Source: Rhizobacter sp. Root1221
Lineage (GTDB): Bacteria; Pseudomonadota; Gammaproteobacteria; Burkholderiales; Burkholderiaceae_C
Reading direction: 5' to 3'
Length of the DNA: 64,000 bases
Assembly (NCBI RefSeq): GCF_001425785.1
Contig: NZ_LMDI01000002.1
Span: forward strand, 62,001 to 126,000
Part shown: positions 33,734-43,820 of the stretch, in pieces
Numbering within the stretch: position 1 is the stretch's first letter
Layout of the letters: every line of letters begins with the position of its first letter
Notes under the pieces: generated by a model
The model's input: only the letters and a program-made list of their open reading frames with translations
Databases searched by the model: none
Told to the model about the DNA's origin: nothing
Made by a program: the position numbers and the translations under genes

Positions 33734-34683
33734 CAGGCGAGCCCCTCGATCATCTTGTCGAGCTTGCCGGCGTCGACGGCGAAGGCGCGGACACCCTCCG
33801 CGAGCTTTTCGGTGGCCATGGCATCGTCGTTCAGCGCGAGACGAAAGCTCGGCTCGTTGTGCGTGGTGGCGTGGATGGGCGCGTTCCTGGCGGCCTTCGG
33901 GTCGAGCGCACGCGACAGCGGTGCGTCGGTGGCCTGCAGCTTCGCGAGCAGGTCGGGGCTGATGGTGAGCAGGTCGCAGCCCGCCAGTGCCTGGATCTGG
34001 CCCAGGTTGCGGAAGCTTGCGCCCATCACCTCGGTGTCGATGTCGAACTTCTTGTAGTACGTGTAGATCTGCGAGACGGACTTGACACCCGGGTCGTTGG
34101 CGAGCGAGCTGGCAGCTTCGTCCCAGCCGGCGCCGGCGGACTTCTTGTGCCAGTCGTAGATGCGCCCCACGAACGGCGAGATCAGGCGCACACCGGCTTC
34201 GCCGCAGGCCACGGCCTGGCAGAACGAGAACAGCAGCGTCAGGTTGCAGTGGATGCCGTCGTGTTCGAGGATGCGGGCGGCCTGGATGCCCTCCCACGTG
34301 GACGCGATCTTGATGAGCACGCGGTCGCGGCCGATGCCCCGGGCCTCGTACAGGGCCATGATGCGGCGGGCGCGGGCCACGGTGGCGGCGGTGTCGAAGC
34401 TCAGGCGGGCGTCCACCTCGGTGGACACGCGGCCGGGCACCACCTTCAGGATCTCGACACCGAAGCGCACCAGCACTTCGTCGACGATGGCGTCGAGCCG
34501 GTCGTTCTTGTGGGCGGCCACCGTGGCGGTCAGCAGCGGCGCGTAGTCGGGCTGCTGCACGGCCTTCAGGATCAGCGACGGGTTGGTGGTGGCATCCCGC
34601 GGCGCGAACGCGGCGAGCTCCTTGAAGTTGCCGGTGTCGGCGACAACGGTCGTGAACTGCTTGAGTTGATCGAGTTGGTTCAT
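33733..34683 (-). CDS. tal: Transaldolase
   Basis: 316 residues. It transfers a dihydroxyacetone unit between sugar phosphates in the non-oxidative pentose phosphate pathway. Motifs of the long (TalB) type are present: [12 protein letters not shown], Schiff-base lysine in [11 protein letters not shown], and [21 protein letters not shown] with [10 protein letters not shown]. It is divergent from zwf (103 bases) and coupled to pgi. GGAG lies about ten bases before the ATG. Confidence 0.97.
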   Translation of the reverse strand: MNQLDQLKQFTTVVADTGNFKELAAFAPRDATTNPSLILKAVQQPDYAPLLTATVAAHKNDRLDAIVDEVLVRFGVEILKVVPGRVSTEVDARLSFDTAATVARARRIMALYEARGIGRDRVLIKIASTWEGIQAARILEHDGIHCNLTLLFSFCQAVACGEAGVRLISPFVGRIYDWHKKSAGAGWDEAASSLANDPGVKSVSQIYTYYKKFDIDTEVMGASFRNLGQIQALAGCDLLTISPDLLAKLQATDAPLSRALDPKAARNAPIHATTHNEPSFRLALNDDAMATEKLAEGVRAFAVDAGKLDKMIEGLA

Positions 34684-34786
34684 GTGGAATAGCTCCTCGG
34701 GGAGGACCTTATTAGAGCGCAGCGCGCGTTGACGCCCCCAGGATACTTCGGCACCATGCCTTGCACCCCAACACCCGACTGTATTG

Positions 34787-36232
34787 ATGTCTTTCGACCT
34801 TGTCTTTTTCGGCGGCACCGGTGACCTGACCTGGCGCAAGCTCATGCCCGCGCTGTTCCAGGCGTTCCGCCACGGCAAGCTCCCGGCCGGGGGCCGCATC
34901 CTGTCGGTGGCCCGGGAGGAGTTGTCGGACGAACAATACCGGGCCTGGCTGAAAGAGCGCTTCCAGGACGTCGAGGGCGCCAAACGGCCCAACGACGAGG
35001 AATTCGCCCGGTTCGCCGAGCTGCTGCACTACCGGCGCATGGACCTGTCCCAGCCGGCCGACTACCTGCGGCTGAAGTCATGGCTGCAGGGGCGCAACGC
35101 CCACACGGCGGTGCTGTACCTCGCCACCAGCCCGCACCTCTTCCCGATGATCTGCGAGCAGCTCGGTGCCGCCGGGCTCAATGCGCCGCACATCCGGGTG
35201 GTTCTCGAGAAGCCGCTCGGCCACGACCTGGCCAGCGCACAGGAAATCAACCGGGTGGTGCGCTCGGTTTTCAGCGAAACCCAGGCATTCCGCATCGACC
35301 ACTACCTGGGCAAGCCGTCCGTGCAGAACCTGATGGCGCTGCGCTTCGGCAATGCGCTGTTCGAGCCGCTGTGGCGCCGCGAAAGCATCGCCAACATCCA
35401 GATCACCCTGGCCGAAGGCCTGGGCGTGGGCACCCGCGGCGAGTTCTACAACCGCACTGGCGCGCTGCGCGACATGATCCAGAACCATGCGCTGCAGCTG
35501 CTGACCATGGTGGCCATGGAGCCGCCGTCCAGCAATGACGCCGACGCCATCCGCGACGAAAAGCTGAAGGTGCTGCGGTCGCTGAAACCGTTCACCGAAG
35601 ACAGCGTGGCGCGCGACGTGGTGCGCGGCCAGTACCGCCCAGGCAGTGCCGCGGGCCAGCCGGCCGTGGGGTTCCTGCAGGAGCAGGACGTGCCGGCCGG
35701 CAGCCGCTGCGAAACCTTCGTGGCACTGCGAACCGAGGTTCAGAACTGGCGCTGGGCGGGGGTGCCGTTTTACCTGCGCACCGGCAAGCGGCTCGCGTCG
35801 CACGAAGCGCAGATCGTCGTGAACTTCCGCCCCACGCCCCACAACATCTTTCCGGGCGTGAACCAGCCCAACAAGCTCGTGATCAAGCTGCAGCCCGAAG
35901 ATGGTCTCGAACTGCACCTGCTGGCGGCCAAGGGCACCAACCAGCAGGAGGCGCTGTCGCCGGTGTCGCTCGACCTGGACTTCGACAAGGCCTTTGCGGA
36001 AAACCGCGTGGGCGCCTACGAGAGACTGCTGCTCGACGCGCTGGCAGGCCGGCTGAACCTGTTCGTGCGCAGCGACGAACAGGAGCAGGCCTGGCGGTTC
36101 GTCGAACCCATCCTGCAAGCCTGGGCCAAGGATTCCGCGGGCCCCCGGCCCTATGCCGCCGGCACCTGGGGCCCGGCGGCCGCCAGCGCCCTGGTCGCCC
36201 GCGACAACTTCGCCTGGGACGAGGAACAGTGA
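34787..36232 (+). CDS. zwf: Glucose-6-phosphate dehydrogenase
   Basis: 481 residues. It oxidises glucose 6-phosphate to 6-phosphogluconolactone with NAD(P)+. Rossmann motif [16 protein letters not shown], active-site [13 protein letters not shown], and [18 protein letters not shown] are clear. Ala is replaced by Gly-Gly in the usual GASGDL motif (GGTGDL), a common beta-proteobacterial variant. The ATG at 34787 is preferred over a TTG directly before it. It is divergent from tal-pgi; edd and eda are not in this window. A strong hairpin follows the stop. Confidence 0.97.
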   Translation: MSFDLVFFGGTGDLTWRKLMPALFQAFRHGKLPAGGRILSVAREELSDEQYRAWLKERFQDVEGAKRPNDEEFARFAELLHYRRMDLSQPADYLRLKSWLQGRNAHTAVLYLATSPHLFPMICEQLGAAGLNAPHIRVVLEKPLGHDLASAQEINRVVRSVFSETQAFRIDHYLGKPSVQNLMALRFGNALFEPLWRRESIANIQITLAEGLGVGTRGEFYNRTGALRDMIQNHALQLLTMVAMEPPSSNDADAIRDEKLKVLRSLKPFTEDSVARDVVRGQYRPGSAAGQPAVGFLQEQDVPAGSRCETFVALRTEVQNWRWAGVPFYLRTGKRLASHEAQIVVNFRPTPHNIFPGVNQPNKLVIKLQPEDGLELHLLAAKGTNQQEALSPVSLDLDFDKAFAENRVGAYERLLLDALAGRLNLFVRSDEQEQAWRFVEPILQAWAKDSAGPRPYAAGTWGPAAASALVARDNFAWDEEQ

Positions 36233-36244
36233 CCCCCTGAAACG

Positions 36245-36272
36245 ACGACGGGCGCCCTGAGGCGCCCGTCGT
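36245..36272. terminator. Hairpin between zwf and mlaB
   Basis: A 12-base perfect stem (ACGACGGGCGCC / GGCGCCCGTCGT) with a CTGA loop lies between the convergent ends of zwf and the mla operon. There is no T run, so it may act as a bidirectional stop aided by Rho or as an RNA end-stabiliser. Confidence 0.6.
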
Positions 36273-36287
36273 GGTGCACGGCCCGGA

Positions 36288-36596
36288 TCAGGCCACCCGT
36301 TCCGGTGCCGGCTCGGCCACGGGCATCAGCAGGGTGTCGACACCGTACAGGCGCGCGAGGTCCGAGAGTTTGGACGGCGCGTGGCGCACCACGAACCCCT
36401 TCCCCCACGCCTTTGCCAGGCGTTGGCACTCGAGCAGCACGGCCAGCGCGGCGGAATCGAAGCGCTGGAGGCCCGAGGCATCCACCGTCACTTCCGCCTC
36501 GCCGGGCGCCTTGGCCTCCTGCTGCAGGGCCGACGACAGCATGCGCTGCGTGTCGCGGGCCTCGCGGCTGGTGATGGTGGCAGGCAGGATCAGCAT
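36288..36596 (-). CDS. mlaB: STAS-domain protein MlaB
   Basis: 102 residues, a single STAS domain (EVTVDASGLQRFDSAALAVLL then CQRLAKAWGKGF). MlaB is the cytoplasmic accessory that stabilises the MlaFE transporter. Last gene of mlaF-E-D-A-C-B, 11 bases after mlaC. Start set at the ATG of MLILPATIT. Confidence 0.88.
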   Translation of the reverse strand: MLILPATITSREARDTQRMLSSALQQEAKAPGEAEVTVDASGLQRFDSAALAVLLECQRLAKAWGKGFVVRHAPSKLSDLARLYGVDTLLMPVAEPAPERVA

Positions 36597-36607
36597 CGTC
36601 TGGCGGA

Positions 36608-37228
36608 TCAGCTGTTGGCCGCGGCAGCCTTGCCGTTCAGGTCCACGAGGAGCTTGATCACGCCGTCGATGCCGCTCTGGCTCAGCACCGGCTTGAACTG
36701 GCCCTGGTAGGTGGTGACAAGCCACAGCCCGCCCACGTTGACGTCCCAGATCTTCCAGGCGTCGCCGGCCTTCTCGAGGCGGTAGTCGAGCTGGATGGGC
36801 TGGCCCTTGCCGCGAATCTCGCTGCGCACGAGCACGTTGCTCTCGTCGGAGACGTCACGCACCGGCTTGACTTCGACGGTCTGGTCCTTCACTTGCGACA
36901 GGGCACCGGCGTACGTGCGAAGCAGCAGCGTGCGGAACTCGTCCTGCACCTTCTGTTTCTGCTCCGGCGTGGCCTTGTTCCACTGCGGACCGATCGTCTT
37001 CGAGGTCATGCGGGTGAAGTTGACGTAGGGCAGCACCTTGGCTTCCACCAGCGCCGAGATCTTCTTCAGATCGCCGGCCTGGATCGACTTGTCGGCCTTG
37101 GCCGCATCGAGCACCTCGCCCGAGACCTGCCGCACGAGCGCATCGGGCCCCTGCTGAGCCAGTGCCACACCACTGACCGCCACAAAACCGATGGCAGCCA
37201 CCCACGACATCAAACGTTGCATACGCAT
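36608..37228 (-). CDS. mlaC: Periplasmic phospholipid carrier MlaC
   Basis: 206 residues with a signal peptide ending in VALA (about residue 24). The MlaC family core is seen in VLPYVNFTRMTSKTIG, FRTLLLRTYAGALSQ, and WKIWDVNVGGLWLVTTYQGQF. It ferries phospholipid between the outer-membrane MlaA and the inner-membrane MlaFED complex. AAGGAA precedes the first ATG. A 123-base gap separates it from mlaA, larger than elsewhere in the operon. Confidence 0.95.
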   Translation of the reverse strand: MRMQRLMSWVAAIGFVAVSGVALAQQGPDALVRQVSGEVLDAAKADKSIQAGDLKKISALVEAKVLPYVNFTRMTSKTIGPQWNKATPEQKQKVQDEFRTLLLRTYAGALSQVKDQTVEVKPVRDVSDESNVLVRSEIRGKGQPIQLDYRLEKAGDAWKIWDVNVGGLWLVTTYQGQFKPVLSQSGIDGVIKLLVDLNGKAAAANS

Positions 37229-37351
37229 TCAGATTCCTTTCAGATCACCGGCATCAAAGACCGGTATGGGACGGCATCGAGGGCAAAGAGTTCAGTCCCC
37301 GATCACCGCCTCGTCACACAACGCAACTGGCCGGACTTTGGTTGTCAGCGA

Positions 37352-38203
37352 TCAGTTGCTGGGTTGGGATGCCGGCGCATCGGGCGCGGAGGCCGCGGCC
37401 GCTGCCGGGGCGGATGCCGCGGCCGGCTGCGACGCTGCGGCGGCCGGGGGTTCCGGGTCGGCCTCGAACGAGTCCTCTTCCGACTCGGGTTCGTTGCCAT
37501 CGTAGACCAGGCTGCGGCGGCGTTGCAGGTAGGCATCGCGCACGAACACGTATTTGTCGAGTGCCATGTCGTCGAGCATGCGGCTGGTGGGCAGCAGGTT
37601 GGCGCGCTCGTTGAGCAGGCCCAGGAACATCAGGCTGTACTGGGTGCTGCCATCGGAAAACGCCAGCCCCGGCCCGACATAACGGTCCAGCGGCATGGCA
37701 AACGACTCGCGCACCGTGGACGGCCCGAACAGGGGCCACACGACGTATGGCCCCGGCGCGATGCCCCAGTAACCGAGCGTCTGGCCGAAGTCTTCGCGCT
37801 GGCTGTCGAGGCCGAGTTCAGTGGCCACGTCGAACAACCCGCCGATGCCGAACAGCGTGTTGGTGCCCACACGCATCACGTCCTGGGCACCGTCGGCGAG
37901 CTTGCCCTGCAGCACGTTGTTCACCGCCGACCAGGCGTCGGCGAAGTTGCCGTAGAAGTTGGTGACACCGGTGCGGATGAGTTGTGGCACCACCTTTTCA
38001 TAGGCGGTGGCCACCGGCCGGATCACGGCCGTGTCGATGGCATCGTTGAAGCTGAAGACCTTGCGGTTCCAGTTTTCCCAGGGATCCACCTTCGACGGTT
38101 TCGGCGGCTCGGCATCCGCGGCGGACGAACCTGCCGTGGTGGCGCACCCCGTGGTGACGAGCAGGGCGAGGACCGCCGCGCCGGTCGCGAGCAGGCGTCT
38201 CAC
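37352..38203 (-). CDS. mlaA: Outer-membrane lipoprotein MlaA (VacJ)
   Basis: 283 residues with a lipoprotein signal (LLVTTGC, Cys20). The VacJ core is clear: DPWENWNRKVFSFNDAID, FYGNFADAWSAVNNVLQGK, FGIGGLFDVATELGL, FGQTLGYWGIAPGPYVVWP and GPSTVRE. A 60-residue acidic then Ala/Pro-rich tail follows. It removes mislocalised phospholipid from the outer leaflet. The GTG start overlaps the mlaD stop (GTGA), which fixes it. Confidence 0.95.
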   Translation of the reverse strand: MRRLLATGAAVLALLVTTGCATTAGSSAADAEPPKPSKVDPWENWNRKVFSFNDAIDTAVIRPVATAYEKVVPQLIRTGVTNFYGNFADAWSAVNNVLQGKLADGAQDVMRVGTNTLFGIGGLFDVATELGLDSQREDFGQTLGYWGIAPGPYVVWPLFGPSTVRESFAMPLDRYVGPGLAFSDGSTQYSLMFLGLLNERANLLPTSRMLDDMALDKYVFVRDAYLQRRRSLVYDGNEPESEEDSFEADPEPPAAAASQPAAASAPAAAAASAPDAPASQPSN

Positions 38204-38694
38204 TTCTTCGCCCCCGGTGCAGGTGCCGCGGGTGCGGCCGGCTCCGCCGCCTTGCTGTACAGGAACTGGCTGATCAGGTTCTCGAGCACCACGGCATCCT
38301 GGGTCTGCTTGATGGTGTCGTTGGCCACGAGCGCCTTCTCGTCCACGCCGGGCTCGAGCCCGATGTATTGCTCGCCCAGCAAGCCGGAGGTCAGGATCTT
38401 CGCGATGCTGTCCTTCGGGAACTCCACCTTCTTCTCCAGCTGCAGCTGCACACGCGCCTGGAAGGTCTTGCTGTCGAAGGTGATGGCTTCGACGCGGCCC
38501 ACCACCACCCCGGCACTCTTGACCGCGGCACGCGGCTTGAGCCCGCCGATGTTGTCGAACCGGGCCACGACGGCGTAGGTTTCGCCGAAGTTGAGGTTCA
38601 GCAGGTTGCCGGCGCGCAGCGCCAGGAACAGGACGGCCGCCGCGCCGATCAGCACGAACAGGCCCACCCACACGTCATGACGAGATTTTTGCAT
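38200..38694 (-). CDS. mlaD: MCE-domain protein MlaD
   Basis: 164 residues: one N-terminal membrane helix (VWVGLFVLIGAAAVLFLAL) and an MCE domain (YAVVARFDNIGGLKPRAAVK, GVVVGRVEAITF, ILTSGLLGEQYIGL). It forms the periplasmic hexameric ring on MlaFE. The Ala/Pro-rich tail ends at a stop that overlaps the mlaA GTG start. It lies 12 bases after mlaE. Confidence 0.96.
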   Translation of the reverse strand: MQKSRHDVWVGLFVLIGAAAVLFLALRAGNLLNLNFGETYAVVARFDNIGGLKPRAAVKSAGVVVGRVEAITFDSKTFQARVQLQLEKKVEFPKDSIAKILTSGLLGEQYIGLEPGVDEKALVANDTIKQTQDAVVLENLISQFLYSKAAEPAAPAAPAPGAKK

Positions 38695-38706
38695 CGTCGT
38701 CGCTCC

Positions 38707-39489
38707 TCAAATCGAAAACATCATGGCGGTCAGCACGAAATCGAGCGCCAACACGGAAAGGGATGCCATCACCACGGTGCGGGTGGTGGCCTGTGCCACG
38801 CCATCGGGCGTGGGCTTGCATGCAAAGCCCTGGAGCAATGCGATGAAGGTGACGGTGAACCCGAACACGACGCTCTTGACGATGCCGTTGCCCACATCCG
38901 CCCAGACGTCCACCCCACCCTGCATCTGCGACCAGAACGACCCGGGGTCGATGCCGATCAGCACCACCGCGACGAGCCACCCGCCGAGGATACCGACTGC
39001 GCTGAACACCGCGGCCAGCAGTGGCATCGCCACGACACCGCCCCAGAAGCGCGGCGCGAGCACCCGCTTGACCGGGTCGACCGCCATCATCTCCATGGCC
39101 ACCAGCTGCTCGCCGGCTTTCATGAGGCCGATCTCGGCGGTGAGCGACGTGCCGGCCCGACCGGCAAACAGCAGCGCCGTGACCACCGGGCCCAGCTCGC
39201 GCACCAGCGACAACGCCACCAGCAGCCCCACCGCGTCGGCCGAACCGTAGCGCTGCAGCGTGTAGTACCCCTGCAGGGCCAGCACGAAGCCGACGAACAG
39301 CCCCGACACCGAGATGATCGACAACGACCGGTTGCCGATGAAAAACACCTGGTCGGTCACGAGCCGGAAGCGCCCGAAGGTGGCCCCCACCAGCGACACC
39401 AGTTGGAAGAAGAGGCGCGTGGCGTCACCGATGTCGGCCAGCTTGCCGCGCACCGCGAACCCCACCACGGAAGGACGCAGCCAGTTCAT
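38707..39489 (-). CDS. mlaE: Phospholipid ABC transporter permease MlaE
   Basis: 260 residues with five to six membrane helices and the MlaE/YrbE family loops [38 protein letters not shown] and GCATTPTPDG-like [11 protein letters not shown]. It is the inner-membrane channel of the Mla system. Its start overlaps the mlaF stop by four bases. Confidence 0.96.
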   Translation of the reverse strand: MNWLRPSVVGFAVRGKLADIGDATRLFFQLVSLVGATFGRFRLVTDQVFFIGNRSLSIISVSGLFVGFVLALQGYYTLQRYGSADAVGLLVALSLVRELGPVVTALLFAGRAGTSLTAEIGLMKAGEQLVAMEMMAVDPVKRVLAPRFWGGVVAMPLLAAVFSAVGILGGWLVAVVLIGIDPGSFWSQMQGGVDVWADVGNGIVKSVVFGFTVTFIALLQGFACKPTPDGVAQATTRTVVMASLSVLALDFVLTAMMFSI

Positions 39490-40325
39490 CGAACGCTCCC
39501 GCCGACGCCGAAGTCTTCGGCCAGGGGCACGGCCGGGTAATGGAAGCGCACCGGGCCATCAGGATGGCCGCCCACGAACTGCTGCACCAGCGGGTCTTCG
39601 CTGCGGCGCATGTCGTCGGGAGACCCCTGCGCGACGATGCGGCCGTTGGCCACGAACACCACGTGGTCGGCGATCAGGAAGGTTTCGTCGACGTCGTGCG
39701 ACACGACGATGCTGGTCACGCCCAGCGCGTTGTTCAGGTCGCGGATGAGCGTGGCGGCCACGCTCATCGAGATGGGGTCGAGGCCGGCGAACGGCTCGTC
39801 GTACATGATGAGGTCGGGGTCGAGCGCGATGGCCCGGGCGAGCGCCACGCGGCGTGCCATGCCCCCGGACACCTGGGACGGCAGCAGGTCGCGCGCGCCC
39901 CGCAGGCCCACGGCATTGAGTTTCATCAGCACGAGGTCGCGGATCATGCTGTCGTTCAGGTTCGTGTGTTCGCGCAACGGGAAGGCCACGTTGTCGAACA
40001 CCGACAGGTCGGTGAACAGCGCCCCGAACTGGAACAGCATGCCCATGCGACGGCGAACCGTGTACAGGGCATCGGTGTCGAGCGTGGCCAGGTCGACGCC
40101 ATCGAACAGCACTTGGCCGCTCATGGGCGCGAGCAGGCGCCCGATCAGGCGCAGCACGGTGGTCTTGCCTCCGCCGGACGTGCCCATCAACGCCAGCACC
40201 TTGCCCCGGGGCACGGTGAGGTTGACGTTCTCGAGGATCACCCTGTCATCGTAACCACAGGTCACGTTGCGCAGCTCGATCAGCGGTACGGGGGCAGCAG
40301 GGGAATCAACAGGAGGTGAACTCAT
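39486..40325 (-). CDS. mlaF: Phospholipid ABC transporter ATPase MlaF
   Basis: 279 residues. The ATPase motifs are Walker [11 protein letters not shown]-loop [12 protein letters not shown], signature [15 protein letters not shown], Walker [17 protein letters not shown] and switch His in VVSHDV. The C-terminal extension past GHPDGP is typical of MlaF. First gene of the operon, divergent from pilE with 216 bases between, where its promoter must lie. Confidence 0.96.
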   Translation of the reverse strand: MSSPPVDSPAAPVPLIELRNVTCGYDDRVILENVNLTVPRGKVLALMGTSGGGKTTVLRLIGRLLAPMSGQVLFDGVDLATLDTDALYTVRRRMGMLFQFGALFTDLSVFDNVAFPLREHTNLNDSMIRDLVLMKLNAVGLRGARDLLPSQVSGGMARRVALARAIALDPDLIMYDEPFAGLDPISMSVAATLIRDLNNALGVTSIVVSHDVDETFLIADHVVFVANGRIVAQGSPDDMRRSEDPLVQQFVGGHPDGPVRFHYPAVPLAEDFGVGGSVR

Positions 40326-40541
40326 TCGCCTTCGGAGAGGTGCGGGCGGATGGATTGTCCGCAAACGACCGATGATAGGGCATCGGGCGCAGGCCGGTTG
40401 AAGCTGGCGTGAAGACAAGGCAAAGGAGTGTGTCAGGACACTATCCTTCGGGGGGCGCCGATGAACGGTCGACCGACCGGGACGAGCGGGGACACCCCGC
40501 CCCCGCCCACCGGCACACTTCAAACCTCCGGAAAGGCCTTC

Positions 40542-41003
40542 ATGAACCCGATGTCCCACGCCCTGCCCCGCCAACGCGGCTTCACGCTGATCGAAGTGAT
40601 GATTGTTGTCGCGATCATCGCCATCCTGGCCTCGATCGCCATTCCGTCCTATCGTGACTACATCATCCGCGGGCAACTGACCGAAGCCACCACCGCGTTG
40701 TCCGGCTACCGGGCCAAGATGGAGCGCCATTTCCAGGACAACCGTGATTACCGCACGGTGGGTACGTTTGTGACGCCATGCGCCCTGGGCAACGATGCGA
40801 GCCGCACGATCGGCAAATTCGTCGTGAGTTGCGCCGGCACCCCCACCTCCACCACGTACATCGTCCAGGCGGTCGGCACGGGTTCCATGAGCGGATTCAC
40901 GCTGTCGGTGAACGAGAAGGACGAACAGAAGAGCGACGCCGGCCCGGCGGGCTATGGCGTTTGTGCCAGGCACTGGATCCTGAAGCGGGGCCAGGCATGC
41001 TGA
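40542..41003 (+). CDS. pilE: Type IV minor pilin PilE-like
   Basis: 153 residues. The prepilin leader ends at Gly13 with the cleavage motif RG/FTLIEV; the mature Phe1 and Glu5 are intact and are followed by the hydrophobic helix MIVVAIIAILASIAIPSYR. Conserved IRGQLTEATTALSGYRAKM follows, typical of PilE minor pilins. It should be part of the priming complex at the pilus tip. First gene of the minor pilin operon; GAAAGG precedes the ATG. Confidence 0.9.
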   Translation: MNPMSHALPRQRGFTLIEVMIVVAIIAILASIAIPSYRDYIIRGQLTEATTALSGYRAKMERHFQDNRDYRTVGTFVTPCALGNDASRTIGKFVVSCAGTPTSTTYIVQAVGTGSMSGFTLSVNEKDEQKSDAGPAGYGVCARHWILKRGQAC

Positions 41004-41611
41004 TGCTTCGCGGCAGGCGACCCCGGGCCCCCGATCGGGGTTTCACCCTGGTCGAACTGATGGTGACCCTCTCGCTCATCGCTATCCTGCTGATGCTCGC
41101 CGTGCCGTCCTTCACGGCCATGCTGCGCAACAGCCAGGTCCGCACCATTGCCGACGCGCTGCAGAACGGCCTGCGCCAGGCCCAGTCGGAAGCCATCCGC
41201 CGGAACCGCCAGACGGTGTTTTCGCTGACGAACGCGGAGCCCAGCCTCTCGTCCCAGGCCGTGGCCGACGGCACCAACTGGGCCATCCACACGATCCCGC
41301 GGGCCACGGAGTCCGCCACGGTGCGTGAATTCGTCCAGGGTGGTTCGCTGTCTGACTCCTCCGCGGGCGTGACGATCGACGGCCCGGCCGCCCTCTGCTT
41401 CAGTTCGAATGGCCGCCAGGTCGCCCACGACACGCCCGGCGTAGGTACGGCCACATGCACCGTCGACGGGGCACAACCGCTGGTGGGCTACGACATTGCC
41501 CGCGTGGGCGCCGACCGCCGCCTGCGCGTCACCGTTTCGTTGAACGGGCAGGTGCGCATGTGCGACCCGGACAAGACCTTCTCTTCATCCCACCCCGACG
41601 GATGCATGTGA
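40997..41611 (+). CDS. fimU: Type IV minor pilin FimU (GspH/FimT family)
   Basis: 204 residues. Prepilin peptidase site DRG/FTLVEL with Glu5, followed by MVTLSLIAILLMLAVPSF and the GspH/FimT region RNSQVRTIADALQNGLRQAQSEAIRRN. It is a tip-complex minor pilin. Two starts are possible, ATG at 40997 or at 41003; the latter overlaps the pilE stop as TGATG. Cysteines near the C-terminus (CFSSNG, CTVDG, MCDPD) may pair. Confidence 0.9.
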   Translation: MLMLRGRRPRAPDRGFTLVELMVTLSLIAILLMLAVPSFTAMLRNSQVRTIADALQNGLRQAQSEAIRRNRQTVFSLTNAEPSLSSQAVADGTNWAIHTIPRATESATVREFVQGGSLSDSSAGVTIDGPAALCFSSNGRQVAHDTPGVGTATCTVDGAQPLVGYDIARVGADRRLRVTVSLNGQVRMCDPDKTFSSSHPDGCM

Positions 41612-42003
41612 TGAAACCAAGCCAGAAACGCCAGCGGGGCATGAGCCTGATCGAGGCCTTGACGACCGTGCTGATCTTTTCCGTGGGCCTCATGGGGCTC
41701 GTCGGCCTGCAATCTAGGGCGATCCAGTTCTCTTCCAGCGCGGAAGACACCAACCGGGCCGCCTTGCTCGCCAACGACCTGACCGCCCAGATGCGGCTCA
41801 GCAAGAGCATCACGGTCAACGCCACCGAACTGCAGGCCTGGAAGGACCGTGTGTCCAAGCCGGCCGAAGGCGGCTTGCCGAACGGCGTGGGCAACGTGAC
41901 CCAGCGCTCGGCCACCGAGGTGGACATCACCATCCAGTGGAAATCGCCGAATGCGGCCACGACGGAACCCATGAACAAGTACCAAACGCAGTTCATCCTA
42001 TGA
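41611..42003 (+). CDS. pilV: Type IV minor pilin PilV
   Basis: 130 residues. Short leader MKPSQKRQRG, then MSLIEALTTVLIFSVGLMG, with Glu5 intact but Met instead of Phe at mature position 1, as is usual for PilV. SAEDTNRAALLANDLTAQMR follows the helix. Its start overlaps the fimU stop (TGATG), so it is coupled. Confidence 0.9.
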   Translation: MKPSQKRQRGMSLIEALTTVLIFSVGLMGLVGLQSRAIQFSSSAEDTNRAALLANDLTAQMRLSKSITVNATELQAWKDRVSKPAEGGLPNGVGNVTQRSATEVDITIQWKSPNAATTEPMNKYQTQFIL

Positions 42004-43160
42004 ACACCTTGCAGCGCATGCGCGTGAAGGAGGCCGGGTTTTCCCTGGTCGAACTGATGGTCTCGATGGTCATCGCCCTGGTACTGACGCTCGTCATCTC
42101 GAAAGTGATGCTCGACCACGAAGTTTCCAAGCGGTCCACCACCACCCTGAACGACGCCAACCAGAACGGTGCACTCGCCGCCTACGAGCTCGACCGCGCC
42201 ATCCGGAGCGCCGGCTCCGGCTTCATGCAGAGCTGGTCCTCGGCCGGCGGCAATTCATTGGGATGCCTCATCAACTCGTCACGCGATGGCGCCATCATCC
42301 TGCCTCGGCCGTCGGCGTTTCCAGAGCCGTTCACCGGAGTCAACCCGAACGTGAGGCTGGCGCCCGTTGTCGTCCAGCAAGGCACCGATTCGGACGTGTT
42401 GATCGCGATGTCGGGCAACGCCGGCTTTGCCGAGGTCGGACGCGCCGTGCTGGCCGTCTCCACCGCACCGGCCAACGTGCGCCTCGTGAACACGCTGGGT
42501 TGGCAACAGGACGACCTGGTGCTGCTGGTGGAGGATGGCCTGGACTGCATGCTGCAGCAGGTGGGCGCGGTGGCCGCCGGCGCGACCGACTTGTTGCCGC
42601 TGTCGGGCTCGTTCTTCAGCGCCACGGGAACCAGCGCCAACCTCGGCAGCTTTGGCACGGCGACGCCCTACGCCATCGCCCTCGGCAACATCAGCACCCA
42701 GAAGACGCGCAACAACCCGCCTGAATTCAAGCTGTACGGCGTGGACCCGACCCGCTACGCCCTGGTCACGTATGACCTGCTGACGCAAGGTGCCAACGAG
42801 GCCCCGCTCCCCCTGGCAGACGGTGTCGTGGCCATGCGTGCGGTCTACGGCATCGACATCGACGGTGACGGCGACCAAGACGCTTGGCAGGCCCCCACCG
42901 GCGCCTTTGCAAGTGCCGCCCTGCTCAATGGTTCGGCCGCCTCCCAGTCCCTGCTGCGGCAGATCGTCTCGGTCCGGGTCGGTCTCATCATGCGCACGTC
43001 GCTGCTCGAGAAGGAGGCGGTCAATCCCGCCGGCACCGAGGTCGAGCTGTTCAAGGACATCGACATGTCCGTCAAGCGTGAACTCACGGGCGACGAACTG
43101 TACGCCCGCCACCGCACGGTCGAAATCACCATCCCGCTTCGGAACGTCCTCCTCTTATGA
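42000..43160 (+). CDS. pilW: Type IV minor pilin PilW
   Basis: 386 residues. Leader MNTLQRMRVKEAG is cut before FSLVELMVSMVIALVLTLV, with Glu5 present. The rest has the PilW pattern: AAYELDRAIRSAGSGF, and later RQIVSVRVGLIMRTS and RHRTVEITIPLRNV near the end. It overlaps pilV and pilX by four bases on each side (ATGA), so translation is coupled. It is the largest of the minor pilins. Confidence 0.9.
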   Translation: MNTLQRMRVKEAGFSLVELMVSMVIALVLTLVISKVMLDHEVSKRSTTTLNDANQNGALAAYELDRAIRSAGSGFMQSWSSAGGNSLGCLINSSRDGAIILPRPSAFPEPFTGVNPNVRLAPVVVQQGTDSDVLIAMSGNAGFAEVGRAVLAVSTAPANVRLVNTLGWQQDDLVLLVEDGLDCMLQQVGAVAAGATDLLPLSGSFFSATGTSANLGSFGTATPYAIALGNISTQKTRNNPPEFKLYGVDPTRYALVTYDLLTQGANEAPLPLADGVVAMRAVYGIDIDGDGDQDAWQAPTGAFASAALLNGSAASQSLLRQIVSVRVGLIMRTSLLEKEAVNPAGTEVELFKDIDMSVKRELTGDELYARHRTVEITIPLRNVLLL

Positions 43161-43804
43161 AATCCATCCTCATGCGTCCTGCCGGTGCTTGCACACCCCG
43201 CGGGCAGCGCGGCGTCGTGCTGCTGTTCGCGCTGATCGCCCTGGCCATCATGATGATTGCGAGCGTGGCCCTCGTCCGCTCGTTCAACAGCAGCATGTAC
43301 ACGTCCGGCAACGTCGCGTTCAAGCGCGACATGCAGAACCAGGCCCAGCGCGCCGTCACGGCGGCACTTGCGACAGTCCAGGGAACCGGCGCCCTGATCA
43401 CGCCACTCGCCCGGTCGACGGCCAAGGCGCAATACAACTACAGCGCCACATCGCTCGAAACCACCGCGGAAGGCATTCCGAAGGTGTTGCTGATCGACGC
43501 CGAAACCTTCGACCAGACCTGGACCGCCGGTGCCATCGTGCCAGCGGACCAGGGCATCACCATCCGCTACGTGGTAGACCGCCTCTGCAACAGCGAGGGC
43601 CTCGACACCGACCTCGGCGCCGCCCGATGCCAGATCGTCGGCCCCCCCCAGAAGGGCGGGAGCGGCTCGCACCTGATCAATCCGGAAGACACCTCTTCCA
43701 GTGGCGGCGGTTCGCTACAACTCCAGATCGTGTACCGCATCAGCGTTCGGGTGGATGGGCCGCGCAACTCGCAGTCCTTCTACCAATCCACGTTCACCAT
43801 GTAA
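43157..43804 (+). CDS. pilX: Type IV pilus assembly protein PilX
   Basis: 215 residues. After GQRG the hydrophobic segment VVLLFALIALAIMMIASVAL lacks the usual Glu5, which is typical of the PilX N-terminal family. The rest carries FKRDMQNQAQRAV and a Ser/Gly-rich loop (DTSSSGGGSL). It is a tip-complex component that works with PilY1. It overlaps pilW by four bases and lies 16 bases before pilY1. Confidence 0.88.
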   Translation: MKSILMRPAGACTPRGQRGVVLLFALIALAIMMIASVALVRSFNSSMYTSGNVAFKRDMQNQAQRAVTAALATVQGTGALITPLARSTAKAQYNYSATSLETTAEGIPKVLLIDAETFDQTWTAGAIVPADQGITIRYVVDRLCNSEGLDTDLGAARCQIVGPPQKGGSGSHLINPEDTSSSGGGSLQLQIVYRISVRVDGPRNSQSFYQSTFTM

Positions 43805-43820
43805 TCCGAGAGCACCTGTC

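Noticed and set aside
34684-34786. Search for a HexR-type operator between tal and zwf
   Set aside because: No TGTAGT/ACTACA-like palindrome is present in the divergent region.
40430-40441. Small inverted repeat GTGTCAGGACAC upstream of pilE
   Set aside because: Only five-base arms, common by chance; no regulator or consensus can be tied to it.
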